Source: Corynebacterium sp. ACRPO
GTDB lineage: Bacteria; Actinomycetota; Actinomycetes; Mycobacteriales; Mycobacteriaceae
Assembly (NCBI RefSeq): GCF_022347205.1
Contig: NZ_JAKRNE010000013.1
Span: 1 to 64,000, forward strand
Length of the DNA stretch: 64,000 nt
Direction: 5' to 3'
Positions 25,381-35,620 of the stretch are shown here, in pieces (the stretch's first letter is position 1; every line of letters starts with the position of its first letter). The notes under the pieces were generated by a model, which did no database searches, was not told the origin of the DNA, and saw only the letters and a program-made list of their open reading frames with translations. The translations under genes were made by a program, and so were the position numbers.

Positions 25381-26592
25381 ATGACGCCTACGGAATCTGC
25401 AGCGGCTAAACCGCAGCTGATTACGCCTACGTTTGTCCTCGCGTGGGTGGCTAATTTTTGTCAGTTCTTGGTCTTTTACCTGTCCGTAACCACCATGGCC
25501 CTCTACGCGGTAGAAAGCTTCGGGGCATCGGATACCGTCGGTGGTTTCGCCTCCAGTGCCTTTGTTCTGGGCGCGACGTGCATGCGCGTGTTCTCCGGCT
25601 GGATCGTGGACCGCGTGGGCCACAAGAAGGCGGCCTTGACTTCCCTGGCCTTCGTCACAGTTGTAGCTGTGGCGTACTTTTTTGCGCATAATGTTGCGGT
25701 CTTGATTATCGTGCGAATGGTGCACGGCGCGGGCTATGCCTTGACCTCCACGGCACTCATGGCGGTGGCGCAGTCCGTTATCCCACATGAACGCCGTGCG
25801 GAAGGCACCGGATACTTCGCCCTGGGCACTACCCTTGCAACCGCGTTTGGTCCAGCTATCGGCCTGTTATTGGCTAATAACATCGGCTACACCACGCTTT
25901 TTGCTGTCGCCCTTGGTGCAAATATTGTTTCCTTGATCCTGGCCTTGGTGCTGCGCTATCCGGCCGAGGTTTCCTCCGAAAAGCCGGCCTTTAAGTTGCG
26001 CAATGCCGTGCACCCCAACGTGGTGCCCATCGGTCTATTCATGCTCCTAGTCGGCATCGCCTACTCCGGCGTGGTGACCTACCTCAACGCCTACGCCCGC
26101 AAGGAAGACCTGGCCACCGGCGCAGGGCTCTTCTTTATCGGCTATGCGGTCACGATGCTCATCATGCGCTTCGTCTTGGGCCGTATCCAGGACCATAAGG
26201 GTGATAATGCCGTGATGTACCTCGGCTTGGCCGCCTTTGTCGTGGCCCTGCTGATCATGGGTTTCCCCACCAATGACGTCATGCTGGTGGTCGCGGGCGC
26301 CTGCACCGGTTTGGGCTTCGGCACCCTCAGCCCCGCCTGCCAAGCCATCTCCGTGCGCTCGGTTCCTGCCGCGCAGATGGGCGCCGGTATCTCCACCATG
26401 TTCCTGCTCATGGACCTCGGTATTGGCCTGGCCCCGTTCGGCCTGGGCCCCATTGTTGGGGCAACGGGCTTTGACACGATGTATCTCATTCTCGCGGGTC
26501 TCGTGGTCATCGCCGCTATCTACTACTTCTTCGTGCACGGCCGCTTCCCTAAGGCGAAGGGGCACCATCTGAGCTTTGAAGCGGGCAAGTAA
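25381..26592 (+). CDS. MFS transporter, drug or metabolite efflux type
   Basis: The 403-residue protein has 12 predicted membrane segments. The loop motif GWIVDRVGHKKAAL matches the MFS signature between helices 2 and 3, and RMVHGAGYALTST with TALMAVAQSVIPHERRAEGTG is seen in YfcJ/YhhS-like sugar-efflux or arabinose-efflux relatives. A GGAGTGAG sequence precedes the ATG. The frame is open 126 bases further upstream, without homology. The substrate is unknown. Confidence 0.85.
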   Translation: MTPTESAAAKPQLITPTFVLAWVANFCQFLVFYLSVTTMALYAVESFGASDTVGGFASSAFVLGATCMRVFSGWIVDRVGHKKAALTSLAFVTVVAVAYFFAHNVAVLIIVRMVHGAGYALTSTALMAVAQSVIPHERRAEGTGYFALGTTLATAFGPAIGLLLANNIGYTTLFAVALGANIVSLILALVLRYPAEVSSEKPAFKLRNAVHPNVVPIGLFMLLVGIAYSGVVTYLNAYARKEDLATGAGLFFIGYAVTMLIMRFVLGRIQDHKGDNAVMYLGLAAFVVALLIMGFPTNDVMLVVAGACTGLGFGTLSPACQAISVRSVPAAQMGAGISTMFLLMDLGIGLAPFGLGPIVGATGFDTMYLILAGLVVIAAIYYFFVHGRFPKAKGHHLSFEAGK

Positions 26593-26626
26593 CACAGCCA
26601 CTGCCCCTCCTTCGCACTCGGCATGA

Positions 26627-26660
26627 AAAGCACGCCAGCGCTAAGCGCTGGCGTGCTTTT
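26627..26660. terminator. Terminator after the MFS gene
   Basis: AAAGCACGCCAGCGC pairs perfectly with GCGCTGGCGTGCTTT across a very short loop, and TTTTGTTTTG follows on the plus strand. About 160 bases with no evident feature separate it from the end of the converging MOSC gene. Confidence 0.92.
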
Positions 26661-26819
26661 GTTTTGCGTGCACTCCGGGCAAGAAGAGGGTGCTGGCCTC
26701 GCCGGTAAGCTAAAGGCCCTGACACAGCCTGCGGTCTCGTTGCCTACCGGATGTTTGGGCTCATCGAGTGCGGGCGGAACAACGGCGACATTGATGGCGG
26801 ACTATGAGCCCTTGTGTAA

Positions 26820-27452
26820 CTAGGTGCGAAGCGAGTTCTGTTGGTGAGTGGGCAGGCAGCCAGCATCTACAACGCGCCGGGCGAGGGCGCGGTCGCCCAT
26901 CTTGGCGGCAAAGGCCATGCGCATGGTGATGCCGTGGCTGGGTGGGTTATCCAGCTCAATGGCGTCGCCGGGGCGAATGCGGCCGGGGGACATGATGCGC
27001 AGGTAGGTGCCGCAGTCACCACGCGCGGTCCAGCGCTTGAGCCAGCCGCGCTCCCCTAGCCAGCCGGCGAAGGTGGCACATGGTTGTCGGGGCACGGATA
27101 CCTCAAGCACGGCGGTGCCGATGCACACGCGCTGATTGATGAGCAGAGCAGACAGATCGATGCCCTGCGTGGTGAGATTTTCGCCAAAGCCGCCGGAGGC
27201 CAGCGGGCGGGAAAGTTCAGATTGCCAGTAATCCAGTTCCTCGCGGGAGTAAGCGTAGACGGCCTTATCGTTGCCGCCGTGATGTTGGGTGTCACCAATT
27301 ATATCGCCGCGCACGCCGGACCCATCGCCGTAATGGGGTCCGGGCGCTGCCAGATCGATAAAGTCCTGCGGTTGCTTATCGATGCCCGAGAACTCATGCC
27401 GCCCGCTCGGGTCCGGCCGGCGGACGGCGACATTGGTAGAGATGACCTGCAT
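26820..27452 (-). CDS. MOSC domain-containing protein (YiiM-like)
   Basis: The 210-residue protein has the MOSC core: GDTQHHGGNDKAVYAYSRE, GGFGENLTTQGID and the conserved cysteine in VSVPRQPCATF. MOSC proteins transfer or bind sulfur in molybdenum cofactor chemistry; YiiM relatives reduce N-hydroxylated bases. TAGGGT lies seven bases before the ATG, so the transcript may be leaderless; a GTG nine bases upstream is less likely. It is ten bases downstream of the 857-residue gene on the same strand. Confidence 0.85.
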   Translation of the reverse strand: MQVISTNVAVRRPDPSGRHEFSGIDKQPQDFIDLAAPGPHYGDGSGVRGDIIGDTQHHGGNDKAVYAYSREELDYWQSELSRPLASGGFGENLTTQGIDLSALLINQRVCIGTAVLEVSVPRQPCATFAGWLGERGWLKRWTARGDCGTYLRIMSPGRIRPGDAIELDNPPSHGITMRMAFAAKMGDRALARRVVDAGCLPTHQQNSLRT

Positions 27453-27462
27453 GCCTGCCACC

Positions 27463-30036
27463 CTAGCTCAGCGTGAGGGCCTCCGCGGTGAGAATATCGC
27501 GGTAGAACAGCTGCGGGGCGAGGGAGACGGCCTCGGCGAGCTGTGGGAGGGCGTCGTCAAGCGTGGCGGCGAAAGCAGGGTCCGCCAGCTGGCCATTGGC
27601 CACGCCGCGCGCCGTGATGGCAAAGACATAGGAAATAAACGGCATCCAGGCGGAATCGCCGAGCTCCGAATTGCCATCGCCAAAGGCGTCCAGCGCGAGC
27701 AGGGTATGCAGGACGGACTTATCGACGCCCAGCTGTTGCAGCGTCACCCGCAGCTGCATTGCGGTGTTACGCAGGTTAGAAATGGTGCCCAAGCGGGTGA
27801 GCGCAAGGTCATTGGCAAAGCACTCGCGCAGTGCGGCGATGCGGTGGGCATCATCGCAGAGCTGGTCGCTGTCCGTTGCTGGCGTAGGTGCCTCGCCCGT
27901 TGCACTCATCAGCAGCATGGGGCGGGTGACATCGTCGACGCCGGTGGACGGCACGCGCGCGAGGGAGGCGGAGCCGTGGGCTTCGACGTAGTCATGGGCG
28001 GCGTCGGCAAGCGCGGCCAAGAGTGAGGAAGGCTCGGTGGCCGGCTCCTCGCGGCGGAAGGTGCGGGAGACCAAGCCGGTGCGGACAAAGGCGCGCATGC
28101 GCTGCCCCGGCTCAAATTCCGCGGCCATAAGTGCATCCATGCTGGCGCGCGGATCGGCCTCAATCTCCTTGATGATTCCCTCGAAGGTTTCCTTGGCCTT
28201 GGGTGCGAGGCGGCGCATGGCCGCGTAGGCAGGCCACATACCCTCGGTGTTTTCGGTTTCACCGTCGTGGAAGATGATAAGAGCGCTAGCCGGCGGGTAC
28301 TGCGGCGCGGCCAAGTCGCTGGCCGGCTCATCCTCGCGGAAGTCCACGATGAGGTGGCCGGCGTCCAGCAGCTCCTCGGGCAGCTCAAAGCCTTCCTCAG
28401 TGGGCTCCAGCGGTAGCGGCTCGCCCGCGGGATTGCCCAGCGGCCACGCCCAAGCCAATAGCTCTACCTCCTCCTCGTGCGCCTGCTCGGGGACGAGGAT
28501 GCCGTCCTCAATGGTTGCGCGGGCGACCAACGGTGCCTTGCGCACGGTGGCGATGGCGGCATAAATGAGGTCGCTGGCCGCGGTGGCCTCATATTCCATG
28601 ACGCGCCGCTCAAAGCTGCGTTTTTGGTGCGCTGCGCGCTCCTTTTCCGGCAGTCCTTCGAGGTACTCCTCATAGGACAACGTGGACCACAGGAGGTAAA
28701 GCTCCAGCGAGGTCTTCTTCGTCAGTGCCGACTTCAGCGCGCGGTTGGGTACGGATAGGCTGGTGGCCGCTTCCGTTGAGCCATTGGCGGTGACCAGGTC
28801 CCTAATCTTCTGGTTCTTATCAATAACCACGAACTTTGCCAGCGGCAGTGGCTCCGGAGAATGAATGGTAAAAAGTGCATCCGCATCGAGCTGGTCCGCC
28901 AGGATGACCTGCTTATCCAGGTAATCCACGGGCTCGGCCGCGGTGCGTTTGACTCGAGTACGAATCGTCGCCGGCTCCACCTGGAAGGTCAGCTCATAGC
29001 CGGCCTCACTGCCGACGGTCTCCTCGCGCACGCTTTCGTCCTCGCCAAAGACGCGCTGGCCCTTTTCCATTTGGATAGCCTTGCCCGGCGCAGAAGCCAA
29101 GGCATAGCTAAACGGCGAAAGGTTGCCCAGGGCATCGATAAAGCGAAAGTTGGTGCCGCGCGGGCCCTCGTTCTTGGCACGCATGTGCAGCGACTCCGCA
29201 AAATTGAGGTACTGGATATCCACCAGTTCCTCGTCCTTGTACAGGGTGAAGCGGTAGCGGCCCACCCAGGGATCCTCGAAGGCGTCTGCGGGAAGTACCT
29301 CGTGAATGCCCTCCGGTAGTTCATCCTCCAGCACGGCCTCCTCTTCCCCACCAATGGGGACATAGGCCAGCTCCATGCTGAGTTCCGTATTGGCGATGAC
29401 CCGCGGGGACTGGGTATAGACCAGTTCACCATCTAGGCCATGGGCATTAGGTAGCGTCTTCACGGCCATGTCCCAGGCAAAATCAGGGCTGCCGGACACC
29501 TTGATGGTCGCGGATTCTTGGCGCGGAACCTCCACGGTGAAAGACTGGCTGACCTCGACCGGGGCGATGGTCCAGCCCTCCCATGCACCGTGGGGACGGG
29601 CCTCGCCGACCTTGGCCTTAGCAAGCTCCGTGCCGGTGGGGGCGATGAAGGTATAAGAACCCTTGGCTACCGCTGTGGTGGTATCGATTGGGCGATGGGT
29701 GGAATCGAGCAGCAATCCGCCATTGGCCACGCCGGCAAACTCCAAGGTGTGCTCCTCAAAGGAAACGCTGAGGTGGCTAAAGGCACGCGGCATGCTGATC
29801 CACAAGCCGGGCTCCTCGCCCTCCACGTAGTAGAACTTGCGGGTGTCCTCGCTGCCGTCGAGCAGCTGTGCGGTCACGGTCCACTGGGGATCTTCTGGCT
29901 CATAACCTGCGGTTACGGCCGGTAGGTACAGCTCCAATGTGTTGGTAGCTGGGGAGAGGCGCAGGTGCGGGATCCCCTGAAATACCGCTGCGTCTGCAAA
30001 AGATGATAGCTGGCTGCGAAACTTCTCCTGGCTCAT
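27463..30036 (-). CDS. Large protein of unknown function, 857 aa
   Basis: I do not recognise the family. No signal peptide, membrane helix, ATP-binding loop or obvious catalytic motif is seen. The N-terminal half (about 1-450) alternates hydrophobic and polar residues with many short strands, suggesting several beta-sandwich domains; an acidic helical region follows (about 450-680, with EEYLEGLPEKERAAHQKR), and the last 180 residues look alpha-helical. The protein is strongly acidic. A TAGGCT box lies seven bases before the ATG, so it is probably expressed from a leaderless mRNA. The MOSC gene follows after ten bases and may be co-transcribed. Codon use resembles the core genes. Confidence 0.7.
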   Translation of the reverse strand: MSQEKFRSQLSSFADAAVFQGIPHLRLSPATNTLELYLPAVTAGYEPEDPQWTVTAQLLDGSEDTRKFYYVEGEEPGLWISMPRAFSHLSVSFEEHTLEFAGVANGGLLLDSTHRPIDTTTAVAKGSYTFIAPTGTELAKAKVGEARPHGAWEGWTIAPVEVSQSFTVEVPRQESATIKVSGSPDFAWDMAVKTLPNAHGLDGELVYTQSPRVIANTELSMELAYVPIGGEEEAVLEDELPEGIHEVLPADAFEDPWVGRYRFTLYKDEELVDIQYLNFAESLHMRAKNEGPRGTNFRFIDALGNLSPFSYALASAPGKAIQMEKGQRVFGEDESVREETVGSEAGYELTFQVEPATIRTRVKRTAAEPVDYLDKQVILADQLDADALFTIHSPEPLPLAKFVVIDKNQKIRDLVTANGSTEAATSLSVPNRALKSALTKKTSLELYLLWSTLSYEEYLEGLPEKERAAHQKRSFERRVMEYEATAASDLIYAAIATVRKAPLVARATIEDGILVPEQAHEEEVELLAWAWPLGNPAGEPLPLEPTEEGFELPEELLDAGHLIVDFREDEPASDLAAPQYPPASALIIFHDGETENTEGMWPAYAAMRRLAPKAKETFEGIIKEIEADPRASMDALMAAEFEPGQRMRAFVRTGLVSRTFRREEPATEPSSLLAALADAAHDYVEAHGSASLARVPSTGVDDVTRPMLLMSATGEAPTPATDSDQLCDDAHRIAALRECFANDLALTRLGTISNLRNTAMQLRVTLQQLGVDKSVLHTLLALDAFGDGNSELGDSAWMPFISYVFAITARGVANGQLADPAFAATLDDALPQLAEAVSLAPQLFYRDILTAEALTLS

Positions 30037-30209
30037 TTACCCCAGCCTAGATCATTTTCATGCAGATCTGCATTTTGGCTGCGAGCGGCGGAAATGGCGC
30101 GAAAACCGGGGGCGATTACGGCGGGGATTTTGGATGTGCGTGCCAAGCAGAACGCGGAAAGCATAGCGAACTACCCCGCGCCGGGATGCGGCTATTACAC
30201 TGTGTGATT

Positions 30210-33056
30210 ATGACTACCCAGAGCGATTCCACTTCGTACCGCTATACCCCGGAGCTGGCGAACCAGATCGAGAAGACCTGGCAGCAGTACTGGAAAGACA
30301 ATGGCACCTTTAATGCCCCGAACCCGGTAGGCGAGCTCGCCACCGATGCGGGCGAGTTGCCTAAGGAAAAGCTCAATGTGCAGGATATGTTCCCCTACCC
30401 TTCCGGTGCGGGCCTGCACGTGGGACACCCACTGGGATATATCGCCACCGATACGTACGCCCGCTATAACCGCATGCTGGGCAAGAACGTGTTGCACACC
30501 TTGGGCTACGATGCCTTCGGCCTGCCGGCCGAGCAGTACGCCATCCAGACCGGTACCCACCCGCGCACCACCACCGAGGCGAATATTGAAAACATGCGCC
30601 GCCAGCTGGGCATGTTGGGCCTGGGCCACGATCCGCGCCGCTCTGTGGAATCAACCGATCCGGAGTTCTTCAAGTGGACGCAGTGGATCTTCCTGCAGAT
30701 TTATAACTCTTGGTTCGATGAGGAGCAGCAGAAGGCGCGCCCGATTGCAGAGCTCATCAAGGAGCTGGAGGCCAATAAGCGCACCACTAAGGATGGCCGC
30801 TACTACGAGGACCTCACCGAAGAGGAAAAGGCCGCGGCCATCGATGAATTCCGCCTGGTCTACCTGTCTAATTCCACGGTGAATTGGTGCCCGGGCTTGG
30901 GTACCGTGCTGGCAAACGAGGAGGTCACCGCTGAGGGCAAGTCCGAGCGCGGCAATTTCCCGGTCTTCCGCAAGAACCTTTCGCAGTGGATGATGCGCAT
31001 TACCGCCTACTCCGATCGCTTGCTGGATGATCTGGAGCTTTTGGATTGGCCGGACAAGGTCAAGTCCATGCAGCGCAATTGGATCGGCCGTTCCCGCGGC
31101 GCAGAGGTCTCCTTCCCTGCCGAGGGCTACGAGATCGAGGTCTTTACCACCCGCCCGGATACCCTCTTCGGTGCCGAGTACGTGGTGCTGGCCCCAGAGC
31201 ACGAGCTTGTCGACGCCCTCCTCTCCCCCATCCCTTATGACGATGACGTGGATGAGCGTTGGACCTATGGCCACGATGATCCGAAGGAGGCCGTGGAGTC
31301 CTACCGCACCGATATTGCCGCCAAGTCCGACCTGGAGCGCCAGGAGAACAAGGAAAAGACCGGCGTCTTCCTGGGTACTTATGCCACCAACCCGGTTTCT
31401 GGCAAGAAGGTCCCGATCTTCATCGCGGACTATGTCCTGACCGGCTACGGCACCGGCGCCATCATGGCAGTTCCGGCGCACGACACCCGTGACTACGAGT
31501 TTGCCCAGGCCTTCGGCCTACCTATTACGGAGGTTGTCTCTGGCGGAAACGTGGAGGAAGAAGCCTGGACCGAGGACGGCGCGCTGGTTAATTCCTCCAA
31601 CGACAAAGGCCTGGATCTTAACGGCCTGAATAAGGCCGAGGCCATTGCCGCGGCCATTGAATGGCTGGAAAAGGACGGCTCTGGCCGCGAAAAGGTGCAG
31701 TACAAGCTGCGCGATTGGCTCTTCGCCCGCCAGCGTTACTGGGGCGAGCCCTTCCCCATCGTCTACGACAAGAACGGCTTTGCCCACGCCCTGCCGGAAT
31801 CCATGCTGCCGGTAGAGCTACCAGAGGTGGAAGACTATAAGCCAGTTTCCTTTGATCCCGAGGACAAGGATTCCGAGCCACAACCACCGCTGGCAAAGGT
31901 GCGCGATTGGGTCGAGGTAGAGCTGGATCTGGGCGACGGTCCACAGACCTATTTCCGCGATACCAACGTTATGCCGCAGTGGGCGGGTTCTTCCTGGTAT
32001 CAGCTGCGCTATATCGATCCCCGCAATGATGAGGCATTCTGCGATATCGAAAACGAGCGCTACTGGACCGGCCCGCGTCCGGAGCAGCATGGCCCGCAGG
32101 ACTCGGGCGGCGTGGACCTCTACGTCGGCGGCGTCGAGCACGCCGTGCTGCATCTGCTCTACTCCCGCTTCTGGCATAAGGTGCTCTTTGACCTGGGCTT
32201 TGTTAGCTCCCAAGAGCCCTACCGCCGCCTGTACAACCAGGGTTATATCCAGGCCTATGCCTACACGGATTCCCGCGGCGTGTACGTTCCGGCCGCGGAA
32301 GTAGAGGAAAAGGACGGCAAGTTCTACTACGACGGCGAAGAGGTCAATCAGGAGTATGGCAAGATGGGCAAGTCCCTCAAGAATGCCGTGGCTCCGGACG
32401 ATATTTGCCGCGACTTCGGTGCCGATACCCTGCGTGTTTATGAGATGTCCATGGGTCCGCTGGATACGTCTCGCCCGTGGGCTACCAAGGACGTCGTAGG
32501 CTCCCAGCGCTTCTTGCAGCGCCTGTGGCGCCTAGCCGTCAATGAGGACACCGGCGAGCTGGCCACTACCGACGCCGCCTTGAGCGAGGATGACCTCAAG
32601 CAGCTCCACCGCACCATCGCAGGCGTGCGCGATGATTACGAGAACCTGCGGCTTAATACCGTGGTGGCCAAGCTCATCGAGTACGTCAACTACCTGACTA
32701 AGACCTACCGCACCGAGGCCCCGCGCGCCGCCGTGGAGCCGATCGCACAGTTGGTCTCCCCCATTGCCCCGCATATCGCGGAGGAACTGTGGCAGCGCTT
32801 CGGCCATGACGAGACCATCACCTATCAGCCCTTCCCCACTTTTGAGGAAAAATACCTGGTAGACGACGAGATTGAGGTGCCGGTTCAGATCAACGGCAAG
32901 GTCAAGGCCCGGATCAACGTGGCCGCTGATGCGGACCAGGACGCGGTCTTTGACGTTGCCCTCGCCGACGCAAAGATTGCCGATCTGACCAACGGCAAGA
33001 ACGTGGTGAAGAAGATCTACGTTCCGGGCCGCATGGTCAACCTTGTGGTCAAGTAG
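30210..33056 (+). CDS. leuS: Leucyl-tRNA synthetase
   Basis: Class I synthetase of 948 residues, the usual length for actinobacteria. The HIGH-type motif is H70-V-G-H73 and the KMSKS-type motif is K718-M-G-K-S722, as in other bacterial LeuRS. The editing domain lies between them, with [19 protein letters not shown]. The ATG at 30210 is chosen because homology starts with the [20 protein letters not shown] segment and a TACACT box lies eight bases before it; the longer open frame upstream is not conserved-looking. No T-box is visible upstream. Confidence 0.97.
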   Translation: MTTQSDSTSYRYTPELANQIEKTWQQYWKDNGTFNAPNPVGELATDAGELPKEKLNVQDMFPYPSGAGLHVGHPLGYIATDTYARYNRMLGKNVLHTLGYDAFGLPAEQYAIQTGTHPRTTTEANIENMRRQLGMLGLGHDPRRSVESTDPEFFKWTQWIFLQIYNSWFDEEQQKARPIAELIKELEANKRTTKDGRYYEDLTEEEKAAAIDEFRLVYLSNSTVNWCPGLGTVLANEEVTAEGKSERGNFPVFRKNLSQWMMRITAYSDRLLDDLELLDWPDKVKSMQRNWIGRSRGAEVSFPAEGYEIEVFTTRPDTLFGAEYVVLAPEHELVDALLSPIPYDDDVDERWTYGHDDPKEAVESYRTDIAAKSDLERQENKEKTGVFLGTYATNPVSGKKVPIFIADYVLTGYGTGAIMAVPAHDTRDYEFAQAFGLPITEVVSGGNVEEEAWTEDGALVNSSNDKGLDLNGLNKAEAIAAAIEWLEKDGSGREKVQYKLRDWLFARQRYWGEPFPIVYDKNGFAHALPESMLPVELPEVEDYKPVSFDPEDKDSEPQPPLAKVRDWVEVELDLGDGPQTYFRDTNVMPQWAGSSWYQLRYIDPRNDEAFCDIENERYWTGPRPEQHGPQDSGGVDLYVGGVEHAVLHLLYSRFWHKVLFDLGFVSSQEPYRRLYNQGYIQAYAYTDSRGVYVPAAEVEEKDGKFYYDGEEVNQEYGKMGKSLKNAVAPDDICRDFGADTLRVYEMSMGPLDTSRPWATKDVVGSQRFLQRLWRLAVNEDTGELATTDAALSEDDLKQLHRTIAGVRDDYENLRLNTVVAKLIEYVNYLTKTYRTEAPRAAVEPIAQLVSPIAPHIAEELWQRFGHDETITYQPFPTFEEKYLVDDEIEVPVQINGKVKARINVAADADQDAVFDVALADAKIADLTNGKNVVKKIYVPGRMVNLVVK

Positions 33057-33698
33057 TTACTCGTCCCAAAATTCCGTGGCGCACAGCGCAATGCCGTGCG
33101 CCCGGATCCCCTGGCCGACCTCCAGCTTCTCGTTCACGATGAGCGGGAGGCCGTCGAGGTCGCATACCCAAAACTCCCCCATGCCCAGCTCATTGCTGTG
33201 CTTGGCGACGCCCCCGATAGTCCCCGCCACTTCCACCTGCGGGTTGAGCATGCTGGGCTTGAAGTTTCGGTAGAAGCGCTCGGTAGCAGGCGAAGTCAAG
33301 GAAAACTCTTCCGGTTCCCCTACCTCGTACTTCAATGCCACAACCGCCGGCCGCACCTGTCCCTGGAGCTTTTCTCCTCCGACCGGGTTGCCTGCCGGCA
33401 GGGCAAAGGGCGCATCCGCCAGCGCCGCGAACTGTAGATCACCAGTTTCCACAATGCCGATATAGGGCGTTGCGCGATATATCGTGCCCGGTGCCTCTTC
33501 CCCACCCCGGTAGGAAGGAACTGCGGCCCACTCCCCTTCGTACTCCATACCTGTAACCGCCATGCCAGACGGGTCGGCGTGGAATAACACTCGATCAAAT
33601 CCGGGCGCCTCCCACATGTCGTGGTCGTTAGGTAGCTCCGCAATGAGTTCTTCCATATCCGCGAAGTCGAAACCGCACGTGCTAAATAGCTTATCCAT
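33057..33698 (-). CDS. Uncharacterised protein, 213 aa
   Basis: No family recognised. The product is soluble and acidic, without a signal peptide. The mixed strands (VRPAVVALKYEVGEPEEF, AGTIGGVAKHS) suggest a compact alpha/beta fold. The ATG at 33698 is preferred to an upstream start because TAGAAT lies exactly seven bases before it, as in many genes of this window. Its stop abuts the leuS stop from the opposite strand. Confidence 0.65.
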   Translation of the reverse strand: MDKLFSTCGFDFADMEELIAELPNDHDMWEAPGFDRVLFHADPSGMAVTGMEYEGEWAAVPSYRGGEEAPGTIYRATPYIGIVETGDLQFAALADAPFALPAGNPVGGEKLQGQVRPAVVALKYEVGEPEEFSLTSPATERFYRNFKPSMLNPQVEVAGTIGGVAKHSNELGMGEFWVCDLDGLPLIVNEKLEVGQGIRAHGIALCATEFWDE

Positions 33699-34031
33699 GC
33701 TTGCCATTCTAAACGCTGCGGTCTCCTCTGCCGGAGCAGTCATTGCCTTCACAGCCGCATTTTTGTCGCGGGTATTTGCTTCATTATTTAATTTTCAGGT
33801 CAAGAACATACCTACTCAAACAATAGTGAGTACCAGCAGATAGGTATTCAAAAGGAAAATTAAAGTGTTTTCGCTAGCAAAGGTATGGGTTTGTGAAATT
33901 GTGGCTCTCTTAGACCTACATCCCTATTCAGTAGTGGGAGTTGGTGTATCAACTCCAAGCAAGCCTATGAGTTGCTAGATCAACTCTGCAGTATAGACTG
34001 TTGATAGAAGGAGAACCAAAGGAGGAATGCG
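33699..34031. other. Intergenic region with the marR control sites
   Basis: About 330 bases. The left part (33760-33900) is AT-rich with no feature I can name; direct and inverted copies of AATTTTC/GAAAATT (33788-33794 and 33857-33863) are present. The right part carries two matching 18-base operators and a promoter for the marR gene. Confidence 0.6.
33938..33986 (+). promoter_or_regulatory. Two GAGTTG-N6-CAACTC operators before marR
   Basis: Two inverted repeats of identical architecture occur at 33938-33955 (spacer GTGTAT) and 33969-33986 (spacer CTAGAT), 31 bases apart, roughly three helical turns. The second covers the -35 element of a promoter TTGCTA-16 bp-TAGACT (33972-33999). An autorepressing MarR protein is the natural ligand. 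A single half-site GTTGAT follows the -10. Confidence 0.72.
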
Positions 34032-34490
34032 ATGCGTGTGGAGCAGAGTGCGGCGTGGGCTGACTTTGTTGCCATGCAAGAGGCGCTCCACGCGCGGCTT
34101 TCTGGAGAGCTGCAGAGTGGCTCTAGTTTGAGTGAGGCAGACTACGCGGTTTTGGCCGTTCTGTATCGTCGCCGCCAGATTTCTACACGCCCGCATGAAT
34201 TGGCGGCGGAGCTTCGGTGGGAGAAGTCGCGGTTGCATCGGCAGTTAGTGCGCATGGAGTCCCGAAAATTGGTTTCCAGGCGCGAGGCGCCGGAGTTAGG
34301 AACCCGTGCAGTTGAAGTCACTGTGACGGAACAGGGAAGTGCTGCTTTCAACACAGCGATCGTGCGACATACTGCCACAGTCGAAGAGATCGTGGTGGGC
34401 ACCCTTAGTGACGAAGACCTACAAACCTTGGGCAGGATTTCCCGCACGTTGCTACGCGCGGTAGTTAAAGAGGGGACGTCGGAAAGCTAG
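34032..34490 (+). CDS. MarR-family transcriptional regulator
   Basis: The 152-residue protein has the winged helix-turn-helix of the family: LSEADYAVLAVL, the recognition-helix region ELAAELRWEKSRLHRQLVRM, and the wing SRREAPELGTRAVEVTVTEQG. AAAGGAGG lies six bases before the ATG. Two palindromes in its own promoter suggest autoregulation. The convergent reductase gene may be a target through another promoter but shares no intergenic control region, so the effector and regulon are unknown. Confidence 0.9.
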   Translation: MRVEQSAAWADFVAMQEALHARLSGELQSGSSLSEADYAVLAVLYRRRQISTRPHELAAELRWEKSRLHRQLVRMESRKLVSRREAPELGTRAVEVTVTEQGSAAFNTAIVRHTATVEEIVVGTLSDEDLQTLGRISRTLLRAVVKEGTSES

Positions 34491-34517
34491 CTGTCCGCGC
34501 CGGCCGGTGGATGTAAA

Positions 34518-34546
34518 AAGGCACCCGCTATAACGGCGGGCGCCTT
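34518..34546. terminator. Terminator between marR and the YhdH/AcuI-like gene
   Basis: AAGGCACCCGC pairs with GCGGGCGCCTT apart from one A/C mismatch, with a seven-base loop. On the minus strand the stem is followed by TTTTT, so it mainly ends the reductase transcript; it could also slow transcription from marR. Confidence 0.75.
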
Positions 34547-34567
34547 AGAAGATTGGCTAGGCGGGAC

Positions 34568-35533
34568 CTAGGAAATCTTAAGAACGGTGCGTCCGTGGTG
34601 GGTGCCCTCGAGGAGGGACTTGGATTCCTCGACAACATCCGACAGCGGAATCGTATTGGTCAGGGACTCAAGGATGGACCGGTCCAGCTTGCGTGCGAGG
34701 AGCTGCCAAGCGTTCTGGCGGTAGTGCAGCGGGGCGTCGACAGAGTTAACGCCGGCGAGGTGCACATTGCGCAGAATGAACGGCAAGACGGTGGTGGGCA
34801 GGTCTGGGCCGGCGGCCATGCCGGTGGAGGCGACGGTGCCGCCCCACACAGTGCGGGCCAATACGTTAGCCAAGATATTGGAGCCGGAGGTATCAATCGC
34901 ACCGGCATACGTTGCCTTCTGCAGGGGCTTTCCGGCCTCAGCAAATTCGGCGCGGTCCACAATGGTATGGGCACCGAGCTCGTGGAGGTACTGGGAATAG
35001 TCATCTGGGCGGCCGGTCATGGCGTGGACCTCGTAACCGGCATTGGACAGTAGATTCACGGCGATGGAGCCTACGCCACCGGTGGCGCCGGTGACCAAGA
35101 CGGGGCCATCGGGAAGCCCGCGCAACGAATTAACGCACAGGGCGGCAGTGTAACCTGCGGTTCCCACGGCGGCCGCCTGCTCTGCTGTGAAGTCTGCTGG
35201 CAACGCAACGGTTGCCTGGGAATTCACCCGCTGCTTCGGGGTGTAGCCGCCGTGGCGGAATTCACCGAGGCCATCGCCGAAGGACGCTACCAGGGTGCCA
35301 ACCGGGAGTCGTTCCACGTTGGACTCGGCAACGGTGCCGACCACGTCGATGCCCGGAACCAGTGGGCTGGTGCGCATGACGCCACGATCGCCGGCAATTG
35401 CCATGGCGTCTTTGTAGTTCAGCGAAGAATAAGAAACATCGACGGTAAGGTCGCCTTCGCCGAAAAACTCTCCCTCTTCAAAGGAGGTCGTAACGGATTT
35501 ATCTTCGTTGCGAGTAACTAGTAGAGTGCTCAT
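34568..35533 (-). CDS. Quinone oxidoreductase-like MDR protein (YhdH/AcuI type)
   Basis: The 321-residue protein belongs to the zinc-free medium-chain dehydrogenase/reductase group. SSLNYKDAMAIAG, PLVPGIDVVGTV and VLVTGATGGVGSIAVNLL (NADPH-binding) are typical of the YhdH/AcuI branch, which in several bacteria reduces acryloyl-CoA. The first ATG is disfavoured: the one at 35533 lies seven bases after TACGAT. The substrate here is not proven. It diverges from a VanZ-like gene with 87 bases between starts. Confidence 0.85.
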   Translation of the reverse strand: MSTLLVTRNEDKSVTTSFEEGEFFGEGDLTVDVSYSSLNYKDAMAIAGDRGVMRTSPLVPGIDVVGTVAESNVERLPVGTLVASFGDGLGEFRHGGYTPKQRVNSQATVALPADFTAEQAAAVGTAGYTAALCVNSLRGLPDGPVLVTGATGGVGSIAVNLLSNAGYEVHAMTGRPDDYSQYLHELGAHTIVDRAEFAEAGKPLQKATYAGAIDTSGSNILANVLARTVWGGTVASTGMAAGPDLPTTVLPFILRNVHLAGVNSVDAPLHYRQNAWQLLARKLDRSILESLTNTIPLSDVVEESKSLLEGTHHGRTVLKIS

Positions 35534-35620
35534 GCTCACCATCGTACGTTAAATGTGATGCAGCCATTTAACAGCGAATCTCACGGAGAATTTTCAGGCT
35601 CGCTTGTTAACTTGAACAAC

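Noticed and set aside
26623-26823. Open frame of 66 codons after the MFS gene
   Set aside because: It starts within the terminator hairpin and has no ribosome site or recognisable content.
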